Source: Methylococcaceae bacterium UBA4132
GTDB lineage: Bacteria > Pseudomonadota > Gammaproteobacteria > Methylococcales > Methylomonadaceae
NCBI GenBank assembly: GCA_002380945.1
Contig: DFWO01000047.1
Coordinates: 12,179 to 18,487, forward strand
DNA: 6,309 nucleotides
Reading direction: 5' to 3'
Every line of letters starts with the position of its first letter. The stretch's first letter is position 1. Below are positions 1 to 5,464 of this stretch, piece after piece. The notes under the pieces are model-generated. The model had not been told where the DNA came from, searched no databases, and worked only from the letters and a program-made list of their open reading frames with translations. Made by a program: the position numbers and the translations under genes.

Positions 1-33
1 AGAAAATAAAAAACCCCATATAATAATGGGGTT
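1..33 (-). terminator. Rho-independent terminator of the tRNA-fMet gene
   Basis: Read on the minus strand, a 7-bp perfect stem (AACCCCA at 33-27 pairing with TGGGGTT at 18-12) encloses an 8-nt loop. It is followed by a T-rich run, the complement of the A-rich bases 1-11. It begins 7 bases past the 3' end of the tRNA, so the tRNA is probably a single-gene transcript. The stem and U-tract are seen directly; termination is inferred. Confidence 0.88.
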
Positions 34-40
34 CATTGTC

Positions 41-117
<77 letters not shown>

Positions 118-130
118 ATTGATTTGCTGA

Positions 131-158
131 ATTATAAACACTTTATAATATAAAGCAA
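131..158 (-). promoter_or_regulatory. Sigma70 promoter of the tRNA-fMet gene
   Basis: On the minus strand a -35 TTGCTT (158-153) is followed by a 16-bp spacer and a consensus -10 TATAAT (136-131). The predicted start near 124 would leave a leader of about 7 nt before the tRNA, to be removed by RNase P. The hexamers are seen; activity is inferred. Confidence 0.75.
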
Positions 159-205
159 CCTATTTCTGCGCAAAGCTTGAGATAACTGATGTTATACAAA
201 GATAG

Positions 206-337
206 TGTCCACGAAAAACACAAAAAAAGCCTCATAAGCCGCGTAGAAAAAAACAGTAGAGACGTTGCAATGCAACGTCTCTACGATAGATTTTTTATCT
301 CAACTTTTTTTCGTGCTTTTCGTGTCTTTCGTGGACA
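206..337. repeat. MITE-like element with nested inverted repeats
   Basis: The outer ends form a 16-bp inverted repeat with one mismatch: TGTCCACGAAAAACAC at 206-221 against GTGTCTTTCGTGGACA at 322-337. Both are followed inward by A/T-rich runs. The centre carries a perfect 14-bp-arm palindrome at 256-284 (GTAGAGACGTTGCA arms around one A). From memory, near-identical forms of both motifs are dispersed in many copies in filamentous cyanobacteria and some other bacteria with repeat-rich genomes. There is no transposase in the window, so this would be a non-autonomous element if mobile. The right end lies 5 bp from the stop codon of the HupE-like gene, and the left end lies about 50 bp from the tRNA promoter. 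An ORF reading across it on the plus strand is an artefact of the repeat. Confidence is good for the structure, moderate for mobility. Confidence 0.7.
243..284 (-). terminator. Probable terminator of the copC-HupE operon, supplied by the repeat
   Basis: In the direction of the HupE-like gene, the perfect 14-bp-arm palindrome (284-256) is followed at once by TGTTTTTTTCT. That gives a long GC-containing hairpin plus a seven-T run about 60 nt after the stop codon. The plus-strand side lacks an immediate T run, so termination should be mainly for minus-strand transcripts. The structure is seen; its use as a terminator is inferred. Confidence 0.6.
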
Positions 338-342
338 AGTTA

Positions 343-1434
343 CTAACTCAATAACGTCCGTTCAATTAACCAATACCCACCTGCTAAACTAGCTAACACT
401 GAACAAACAGGGGTAAGTCGTGGTTCTATCAGCGGTTTTTTATGTAGCCACCAAATAAAAGGTAGTACGATTGCCGCCACAGTAATCTGCCCCACCTCCA
501 CACCTAAGTTAAAAGAAAACAGCGGTAACATAATCCCCGTTTCGTAGGAGGAAATACCCATCTCGCGTAATACAGCGGCAAAACCAAAGCCATGTACTAA
601 GCCGAAGAAAAAAGTCAGCCATTGTCGTCCTTTTACATTATCGCCACGAACTATATTTTCTATGCCCACATACATAATCGTCGCGGCAATCAATGGTTCA
701 ACGATACTGCTAGGTATATCAACAATATTGAATGCTGCTAAGCCCAGCGTGATGGAATGGGCAATAGTAAAGAAGGTGATGATTTTAATCGCCGGCCAAA
801 AACTACGCGTTACGATAAGCAGAGAAAACAAAAACAGTAAATGGTCGTAACCTGTCAAAATATGCTCTATACCTAACAGGAAAAAATCGGTAAACGTTGA
901 TGCGCTTGGTGTTTCTGCATTGCTGGCAGTAGTGACAGGAAAAGCCTGTACGATTAAGCTATCTGCTTGAGAAAGCATTTTTTCGCCGATACCTTGCCCT
1001 GCTTCATTTTTTATAGTGACAAACTGCTTATGACCTGAAGGCAGGTTACTTAAAAAGTTAGCTTGTAGTTGCAATTGTTTGCTAGGTGTTTGTGCATATT
1101 GCAATGCTATGTGGGCGTTATTTTGCTCATCAAAGCTCACGACACCTGCGGCTAGTGGCTGAATAATTTGCCCGTCTAGTGTAAGTTGTATACCTTGCTG
1201 TACCCATGCAGCAATCTTTGGTTTTGCGGCATCTTGTTCTGTAGTAGTGACTTCAGCATCTTGGTCACTGTCCATAGGCACAAGGGCTTCAACATCCTGC
1301 ACAGAAAAAGTAATTTTAGCATCCACACCTTGTGCTTTGATGATGACATCAGTAGAACTCAAACCTGGATCATGTGCTACGCTGAACTGCGCGTAACTCA
1401 GTAAGAAAATAACCGCGATTAGCTTACTGAACAT
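343..1434 (-). CDS. HupE/UreJ-family membrane protein with exported N-terminal domain
   Basis: A 363-aa protein. Residues 1-20 are a Sec signal peptide, and cleavage after SVA would leave a mature N-terminal His21 (HDPGLSS). Residues 21 to about 175 form an exported, mostly beta domain. It contains an EF-hand-like loop at 55-66 (DSDQDAEVTTTE, acidic at 1, 3, 5 and 12). From about 183 on there are roughly six membrane segments with the family's conserved polar residues: GIEHILTGYDHLLFL (H191, D197, H198), AHS (H226), GLVHGFGFA (H281) and FNLGVEVGQ (E313). Family members are putative nickel or cobalt permeases or metal-linked membrane proteins, but no urease or hydrogenase gene is nearby. The ATG overlaps the upstream stop by one base (TAATG) and has GGAG 8 nt before it, indicating translational coupling. 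The position after copC suggests copper or another metal as substrate; the transported ion is not proven. Confidence 0.85.
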   Translation of the reverse strand: MFSKLIAVIFLLSYAQFSVAHDPGLSSTDVIIKAQGVDAKITFSVQDVEALVPMDSDQDAEVTTTEQDAAKPKIAAWVQQGIQLTLDGQIIQPLAAGVVSFDEQNNAHIALQYAQTPSKQLQLQANFLSNLPSGHKQFVTIKNEAGQGIGEKMLSQADSLIVQAFPVTTASNAETPSASTFTDFFLLGIEHILTGYDHLLFLFSLLIVTRSFWPAIKIITFFTIAHSITLGLAAFNIVDIPSSIVEPLIAATIMYVGIENIVRGDNVKGRQWLTFFFGLVHGFGFAAVLREMGISSYETGIMLPLFSFNLGVEVGQITVAAIVLPFIWWLHKKPLIEPRLTPVCSVLASLAGGYWLIERTLLS

Positions 1435-2093
1435 TAAACGTTCTCCACGACTTTGCGTTTTTTACGATACAAAACAACGACACCCACAATAATAAGCAAC
1501 AATGCCGCTGCGCCACCCACAATCATCATGACGGTTTTTTTCGGCAAGGCATCGGGGTCGCCGCCCACATGAAAGGCAATACGCATTTTGTCTTCATCAG
1601 AAATGGCTTCTTCGCCACCTATCAATAAAAATAAGGCGTAATAGCCGTTTTTATCAATATCAGCCTGAGCTTCAACCACGCCTTTTGAATATTCTTTGGC
1701 AGGAACTTCGGTAATAGTACGCACTTCTTTAAAATTTTCTGGCTTGCTATCATCCGAACCAGTTAGTTCCAGTTCAACTACGCGAACCCCAATCGGCGTT
1801 TTGCGAATATCACGGTCAATTAAATCAGCGGCAAAAAACGCTTTACCTGTCACAGGAAGTTCTTGGCAATACGGTTTTAACAAGGCATTACGGTCACTGG
1901 CATCTTTAGGTGCAGCGGCTGTTTTGACGTACACGCTAAAATGTACGGCGTAAAAATCATTGGTAATCAAGCAACCTTGGCTCATGGGGTCTGGAACTTG
2001 TGGTTGCGTGCCTAGTTTATCTCTATCACAACTCGATAGACTAAACATCAAAAAGACACTCAACAACCATGTAACAACTTGTTTATTTTTCAT
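1434..2093 (-). CDS. Periplasmic lipoprotein with C-terminal membrane anchor, function unknown
   Basis: A 219-aa protein of no family I can name with confidence. Residues 1-22 form a lipoprotein signal ending in the lipobox LSSC22. Asp23 at +2 would, by the E. coli Lol rule, keep it in the inner membrane. Residues 23-184 are a periplasmic domain with two further cysteines (C41, C76) and two histidines (H51, H175). A glycine- and valine-rich membrane helix at about 186-208 ends in the basic tail RKKRK, giving a C-in topology and a double anchor. The architecture of a copper-binding periplasmic domain followed by a C-terminal helix recalls the PmoD/AmoD proteins found near copC in methane and ammonia oxidisers, but I cannot establish homology. 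It starts 2 nt after the copC stop and overlaps the HupE-like start by one base, so the three genes are very probably co-translated. Confidence 0.85.
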   Translation of the reverse strand: MKNKQVVTWLLSVFLMFSLSSCDRDKLGTQPQVPDPMSQGCLITNDFYAVHFSVYVKTAAAPKDASDRNALLKPYCQELPVTGKAFFAADLIDRDIRKTPIGVRVVELELTGSDDSKPENFKEVRTITEVPAKEYSKGVVEAQADIDKNGYYALFLLIGGEEAISDEDKMRIAFHVGGDPDALPKKTVMMIVGGAAALLLIIVGVVVLYRKKRKVVENV

Positions 2094-2095
2094 AA

Positions 2096-2488
2096 TTAGG
2101 GTGCTTTAATGGTGAATTGGTATTTGCCAGTAACGATATGGGTATCAATAGACACTACGCGGTAACGGACGGTATAAGTATCGGGCGGTAAGGTTGGCAC
2201 AGTGGCATAAAGATGTGCTTGGTCGAAGGTTTCTTGTACTAAGTCTTTGTTATCAACACGATTACCTTTGCTATTAATCACCGCAAGGGCTTTGTATTCA
2301 GTACCAACCTTGTCATTGAACCACACATCAACTTGTTTAGGTGATTCGGTTAAAACAGCATTTTGTTCAGGCGAAGAACGTACCATGATAGCGTGCGCAA
2401 AGGATAACGAAGGCATAGCCAACGCGGCAAGCAGGATAACACCCGACAATAGGGGGTAACTTTTCTTATTAGCTTGATAGTGAGTCAT
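2096..2488 (-). CDS. copC: CopC-family periplasmic copper-binding protein
   Basis: A 130-aa protein, the usual CopC size. A signal peptide (1-31, ending SLSFA) precedes the mature start H32-AIMVRSSP. An N-terminal histidine amine is the key Cu(II) ligand in CopC. The other ligands are present in the C-terminal motif S-I-D115-T-H117-I-V-T-G, equivalent to mature D84 and H86. The Met/His-rich Cu(I) loop of the Pseudomonas plasmid protein is missing, so this looks like a Cu(II)-only member. The fold is a small beta-barrel that binds and carries copper in the periplasm. CopD, the usual partner, is absent; a HupE-like membrane protein two genes downstream may replace it. It is first in a three-gene operon, with a TATAAT box upstream. 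The ribosome-binding site is weak, but the signal peptide fits this ATG. Confidence 0.92.
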   Translation of the reverse strand: MTHYQANKKSYPLLSGVILLAALAMPSLSFAHAIMVRSSPEQNAVLTESPKQVDVWFNDKVGTEYKALAVINSKGNRVDNKDLVQETFDQAHLYATVPTLPPDTYTVRYRVVSIDTHIVTGKYQFTIKAP

Positions 2489-2535
2489 AAAATCTACGAA
2501 TGAAAGAGTAAATTGTTGATGGCAACGGGGGCGTT

Positions 2536-2541
2536 ATTATA
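2536..2541 (-). promoter_or_regulatory. Candidate -10 box of the copC operon promoter
   Basis: A perfect TATAAT lies on the minus strand in the 76-bp gap between the propeller gene and copC. It would start transcription near 2529, about 40 nt before the copC ATG. No good -35 is visible at 16-18 bp spacing, so an activator may be needed. The base run just downstream (CGCCCCC) is unusually GC-rich for the area. The copC operon can therefore be transcribed separately from the upstream gene, although read-through is possible since I see no terminator in the gap. Confidence 0.45.
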
Positions 2542-2564
2542 AACCGATGTGCGACAAAAGCTCA

Positions 2565-3770
2565 TTATTCATCAAGCACTTTAACCACCCACTGGCTAGG
2601 TTGTTTGTTGTGTTTTTCTGTCCACATTGCTAGAAAGCCATGTTGCGTGCTGATAATACGCGGATGGGTCGCCATAATGCCTGTCGCAGATAAGCGTTTA
2701 GCCGTTGACCAGCTGATACCGCCATCTTTCGATTGTGCGGAAAAAATACTCGAACCGTCTGGTTCTCTTTCATCCCAAATCACGGTAAGCTGTTGTTTAT
2801 TAATTGCAATGTCACTATGACTTGCTAGATTTCCAATCGCTAGCGGCGTACTCCAGGTTTTGCCGTTGTCGCTAGAGTGTAACGTGTATAAACCAGATTT
2901 ATTCTCAAACCCTGTCCACACACTACTATATAAAGCGTTATCTTCACCAACCGCTAAGCCGCCTCCAATATGCGGACAGCCATCAAATTGCCAATTAAAA
3001 GCACCTACGGTACTGGTACGCCGCCATGTCATGCCATTATCAGAGGATTGCATGAGTGCCATATCACGGGGTTTCATATCCCGATACAGTATATTTAGCT
3101 CACCCGATGGCGAAACTGCCAGCGTATTCCAACAGCATGAACAAGTGGAATCATCCAATTTTTGGCTAGCTTGCCAATGCTCACCACCATCAATCGAGCG
3201 GGCATAGCGCAAGCTCTGATAACCATTTTCTTCAGGATCGGCTAACCAAACCGCATGAAAAAAGCCTTGTTTATCGGCGATCACATCAATATGCGATTGG
3301 TCGCCATTATTATCAACGGCAGGATTTGTTCCTGCGTGCCATGTTTTACCGCCATCATGTGAATAACGGCTTACCATTGCGCCCATGCTAGGTAATTCGC
3401 CTTTGGTTTGCCAAATAGTAACTAAATTATCGCCAGACGCTGCAATCTGCACATCATTGCCACGCACGGCAATAGGGTTGCTATCAGTAGCGACATCGAC
3501 CGCTGTACTCCACTGTTCACCGCCATTCTCAGAAGTCAAATAACGCACCACGACACGGTCAGTTTTTTCTGCAAGTTTTCCTGCTACCAGCGTGTGAACT
3601 CTGCCATTGTCAGTCGTTACATCGAAACTAATAATTTCCTGCAAGCCTGAAGGTGATGTTAAATCAATCGTCATACTGTTTAATGGTATGGATTGGCTGT
3701 TAAAACAAGCGGTCAACAGTAATAAGATAAAGCTACTGCCTAGCGTGAGAGAATGAGAAGTTCGGTACAT
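2565..3770 (-). CDS. Sialidase-like six-bladed beta-propeller lipoprotein with CSCC/CPH motif
   Basis: A 401-aa protein from the chosen start. Six Asp-box repeats (S-x-D-x-G-x-T-W type) occur at residues 80, 137, 192, 242, 299 and 347, 48-57 apart, which define a six-bladed BNR/sialidase-type propeller. The first box is degenerate (SENGGEQW). A cysteine cluster C210-S-C212-C213-W lies between boxes three and four, and D-G-C265-P-H267 lies between boxes four and five. Such a Cys/His set suggests metal or disulfide chemistry rather than glycosidase action. I cannot identify the sialidase arginine triad, so enzyme activity is doubtful. The start is ATG at 3770 because it gives a textbook lipoprotein signal with lipobox LTAC22. 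Upstream in-frame starts (TTG at 3833, ATG at 3794) would add a 13- or 21-residue extension. Phe at +2 predicts outer-membrane sorting. It lies 76 bp upstream of copC on the same strand. Confidence 0.85.
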   Translation of the reverse strand: MYRTSHSLTLGSSFILLLLTACFNSQSIPLNSMTIDLTSPSGLQEIISFDVTTDNGRVHTLVAGKLAEKTDRVVVRYLTSENGGEQWSTAVDVATDSNPIAVRGNDVQIAASGDNLVTIWQTKGELPSMGAMVSRYSHDGGKTWHAGTNPAVDNNGDQSHIDVIADKQGFFHAVWLADPEENGYQSLRYARSIDGGEHWQASQKLDDSTCSCCWNTLAVSPSGELNILYRDMKPRDMALMQSSDNGMTWRRTSTVGAFNWQFDGCPHIGGGLAVGEDNALYSSVWTGFENKSGLYTLHSSDNGKTWSTPLAIGNLASHSDIAINKQQLTVIWDEREPDGSSIFSAQSKDGGISWSTAKRLSATGIMATHPRIISTQHGFLAMWTEKHNKQPSQWVVKVLDE

Positions 3771-3803
3771 GATTAATAGTGGGTAAATCTGCATAAAGTA
3801 GAT

Positions 3804-3833
3804 ACGATAATTTAGTGTAACATTATTAATCAA
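3804..3833 (-). promoter_or_regulatory. Candidate promoter of the propeller lipoprotein gene
   Basis: On the minus strand a -35-like TTGATT (3833-3828) and a -10-like TATCGT (3809-3804) are separated by 18 bp. The predicted start lies about 27 nt before the preferred ATG. Both elements are imperfect, and the -35 overlaps one arm of an inverted repeat that may be an operator. No strong Shine-Dalgarno sequence precedes the ATG. Confidence 0.3.
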
Positions 3834-3857
3834 TACTGTTTATTCGTAGTAGTATTG
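3831..3857. promoter_or_regulatory. Inverted repeat in the divergent intergenic region, possible operator
   Basis: CAATACT (3831-3837) and AGTATTG (3851-3857) form a perfect 7-bp dyad with a 13-bp spacer. The arm centres are 20 bp apart, about two helical turns, as expected for a dimeric DNA-binding regulator. It lies between the two divergent genes and overlaps the candidate -35 of the propeller gene. The dyad is seen; binding is inferred. Confidence 0.35.
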
Positions 3858-3894
3858 GACGCGCTAAATTCACACATAAAAAGGGGCTAAGATC

Positions 3895-4677
3895 ATGAAA
3901 TTGAATAACACTATCACACTTGCTTTAACCTTAATAACAAGCGCAATACCTTGGTGTGTAGCACAGGCAGAAATTGAGAAAAAAGCCTTTGCGGGCATTC
4001 GTTTTGTCAGAATAGAAGCAGGCTGTTTTATGATGGGCAAAGACACTGAACTCAAAGAAAGCAGTGAGGTTGAACTACCCCAGCATCGTGTTTGTATTGA
4101 AAAACCTTTTTATTTAGGCGAAACGGAAGTGACGCAAAAACAATGGGAAGCTGTCATGGGCAGCAATCCCAGCAAATATAAAGGCGATTATAAACCCGTC
4201 GAAAAAGTAAACTGGGATGATGCGCAAGAATTTATTAAGCGGCTAAACGCCCAAGAAGGTGGTAAGGCTTTTCGCTTACCAACAGAAGCAGAATGGGAAT
4301 ATGCTGCCAGAGCGGGTAGCACTACGCTTTATTCTTATGGTGATGATCCCAAAAAATTAGCCGATTACGCTTGGTTTGGTAACGAAGGTTATCACGGTAC
4401 TAGTAAAGAAGTGGGTACTAAAAAGCCTAATGAATGGGGTCTACATGATATGCACGGCAATGTTTGGGAATGGGTGCAAGATTGGTATGACCCCAATTAT
4501 TATCACAACAGTCCTGAAAAAGACCCTAAAGGTCCCGAATCAGGTCAATACCGTGTGTATCGAGGGGGTAGTTGGGTAGGCAAAGCGGTTAATTTACGTT
4601 CATCTTTACGTTACAGTGGCTTACCTGTTAGTCGTACTAGCGATATAGGCTTTCGTTTACTGAGAGAAATAGAATAA
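3895..4677 (+). CDS. Exported SUMF1/formylglycine-generating-enzyme-like protein lacking catalytic cysteines
   Basis: A 260-aa protein. Residues 1-25 are a Sec signal peptide (cleavage after AQA), so it acts outside the cytoplasm. The rest is one SUMF1/FGE-sulfatase domain with the family signatures: FMMG (45-48), GETEVTQKQW (75-84), RLPTEAEWEYAAR (127-139), GLHDMHGNVWEW (182-193), RVYRGGSW (220-227) and C-terminal GFRL (252-255). Length is typical of compact bacterial members. True formylglycine-generating enzymes carry two cysteines at about two and seven residues after the RGGS-F/W motif. Here those places are G229 and L234, so it should not convert cysteine in sulfatases. Many bacterial members with this architecture have other or unknown roles, including binding or structural ones. 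C44 and C67 could form a disulfide. AAGGGG at 3881-3886 is a good ribosome-binding site for this ATG. It is divergent from the propeller gene. Confidence 0.9.
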   Translation: MKLNNTITLALTLITSAIPWCVAQAEIEKKAFAGIRFVRIEAGCFMMGKDTELKESSEVELPQHRVCIEKPFYLGETEVTQKQWEAVMGSNPSKYKGDYKPVEKVNWDDAQEFIKRLNAQEGGKAFRLPTEAEWEYAARAGSTTLYSYGDDPKKLADYAWFGNEGYHGTSKEVGTKKPNEWGLHDMHGNVWEWVQDWYDPNYYHNSPEKDPKGPESGQYRVYRGGSWVGKAVNLRSSLRYSGLPVSRTSDIGFRLLREIE

Positions 4678-4758
4678 TGCTATGAAAAATTACGGTATTT
4701 TTGCTTGCAAAATACTGAAAACAGCACTGATGTTTAACGTATTTTAACGCATTATCTG

Positions 4759-4767
4759 TGCTAGAAT
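4759..4767 (+). promoter_or_regulatory. Extended -10 promoter of the first small helical protein gene
   Basis: TG-C-TAGAAT fits the extended -10 consensus TGnTAnAAT. No good -35 is seen at the usual distance, which is common for extended -10 promoters. Predicted transcription start is near 4774, giving a 5' UTR of about 100 nt. The second paralogue has the matching TG-G-TAGAAT. Confidence 0.5.
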
Positions 4768-4830
4768 GTCCTTTGACAGCAGACATTAATTTTTAATTAA
4801 ATGCCAGTTGTTGAACACCTCTTATATTTA

Positions 4831-4850
4831 AGTGGAATTCACATTCTACT
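4831..4850 (+). promoter_or_regulatory. 5'-UTR hairpin before the first small helical protein gene
   Basis: AGTGGAAT (4831-4838) pairs with ATTCTACT (4843-4850) over 8 bp with one G-U wobble and a TCAC loop. It ends 10 nt before the ribosome-binding site AAGGA at 4861. The second paralogue's leader has a hairpin of very similar sequence, which suggests a shared RNA element affecting stability or translation. Pairing is seen; function is inferred. Confidence 0.4.
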
Positions 4851-4872
4851 CAGCCACAAAAAGGATCAAAAT

Positions 4873-5274
4873 ATGAAATTATTGAAAAAAATCGCAGTAG
4901 CTGTTGTTATGACAGCATCAATGGCGGCTGTATCTTCAACAGCTTATGCTGCTGAAGCTCATAAAGATTTAAATGCTATCGTCCAAGCGGCTGGTAAAAG
5001 TACTGAAGCTTCATTATTAGAAGCGAAAAGTCTGTTGGAAAAAGGCGGCGATACTTCTGAACAAATTAAAAATCTTCTGAATGAAGCACGTCAATCCATC
5101 AAAGAATTTCGTTATGAGCAAACTGAGCGTTTACGTCAAAAAATGAATGACAAAATAAAATCAGCTCGTGAAGCATTCTTGAAAAATGAGAATGAAAAAA
5201 CATTAGCTGACGTAAATGACGCGTTAGCCATCTATGCAGAAATGAAAGTAATCTACGACAAAGCTCATCCATAA
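4873..5274 (+). CDS. Small exported helical protein, paralogue 1
   Basis: A 133-aa protein from the ATG at 4873. This start is chosen because AAGGA (4861-4865) lies 7 nt before it and it opens directly with a Sec signal peptide (MKLLKKIAVAVV..., cleavage after AYA about residue 26). The in-frame ATG at 4801 would add 24 residues in front of the signal and has no ribosome-binding site. The mature part, about 107 residues, is cysteine-free, highly charged and predicted almost wholly alpha-helical (EASLLEAKSLLEKGG, QTERLRQKMNDKIKSAR), with TPR-like or coiled-coil-like character. No known family is recognised. It is clearly paralogous to the gene starting at 5553, sharing signal peptide, size and the R-x-K-x-N-x-K-x-K-x-A-R segment. 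It ends in tandem TAA stops. A periplasmic binding, chaperone-like or structural role is possible but unproven. Confidence 0.87.
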   Translation: MKLLKKIAVAVVMTASMAAVSSTAYAAEAHKDLNAIVQAAGKSTEASLLEAKSLLEKGGDTSEQIKNLLNEARQSIKEFRYEQTERLRQKMNDKIKSAREAFLKNENEKTLADVNDALAIYAEMKVIYDKAHP

Positions 5275-5280
5275 TAATCT

Positions 5281-5319
5281 GACACAATCTTGGTTATTTA
5301 ATTAACCTCGGCATGTGTC
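5281..5319 (+). terminator. Hairpin after paralogue 1, possible terminator or 3' stabiliser
   Basis: Seven bases past the stop, GACACA (5281-5286) pairs with TGTGTC (5314-5319) around an inner GGTTA/TAACC stem (5292-5296 and 5303-5307). This gives a two-part hairpin. No T run follows, so it is a poor intrinsic terminator and may protect the mRNA 3' end or assist Rho-dependent ending. Confidence 0.35.
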
Positions 5320-5350
5320 AACTACGGTACTTTTCACCTGTTATGGGTTA

Positions 5351-5383
5351 AATGCTATAAGGGTTGTATACCCTTATAGTATT
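5351..5383. repeat. Long near-perfect inverted repeat between the paralogues
   Basis: CTATAAGGGT (5355-5364) and ACCCTTATAG (5370-5379) form a perfect 10-bp dyad with a 5-nt loop. The pairing extends to 14 bp with one G-T wobble (5351-5364 with 5370-5383). No strong T run follows on either strand. It lies about 85 bp upstream of the next promoter, so it could be a regulator site, a weak bidirectional terminator or a repeat-family member. Confidence 0.5.
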
Positions 5384-5464
5384 ACTGCTAAGAGAAAATA
5401 TCTCATCTTTAGATTTCACTACTTTTTATTATTAACTTACTAACAAAGTGATAATGTCAAAATG

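Noticed and set aside
183..189. TAACTGA heptamer, a motif reported as a dispersed repeat in some large sulfur bacteria
   Set aside because: Only one clear copy was noticed, and there is no tandem array. A single 7-mer is expected by chance.
189..392. 67-codon plus-strand ORF
   Set aside because: It runs through the MITE-like inverted repeats and into the 3' end of the HupE-like gene on the other strand. Its protein is compositionally odd and it has no ribosome-binding site.
1646..1681. DIDKNG segment in the 219-aa lipoprotein as an EF-hand
   Set aside because: Position 12 of the loop is Leu instead of Glu and the flanks look like beta strands. It is more likely a beta-turn.
3771..3833. Longer start for the propeller lipoprotein (TTG at 3833 or ATG at 3794)
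   Set aside because: The extension would precede a complete lipoprotein signal with lipobox LTAC, and neither start has a ribosome-binding site. ATG at 3770 gives a normal 22-residue signal.
3870..4055. 61-codon minus-strand ORF across the SUMF1 gene start
   Set aside because: It is antisense to the signal peptide region of a well-supported gene, with no ribosome-binding site. It is a shadow frame.
4695..4715. GTATTTTTGC/GCAAAATAC hairpin after the SUMF1 gene as a terminator
   Set aside because: The stem is AT-rich with a bulge and an almost closed loop, and no T run follows, so it is too weak to call as a terminator.
4801..4872. ATG at 4801 as start of paralogue 1
   Set aside because: It would place 24 unrelated residues before the signal peptide. 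AAGGA at 4861 serves the ATG at 4873, and paralogue 2 starts at the equivalent place.
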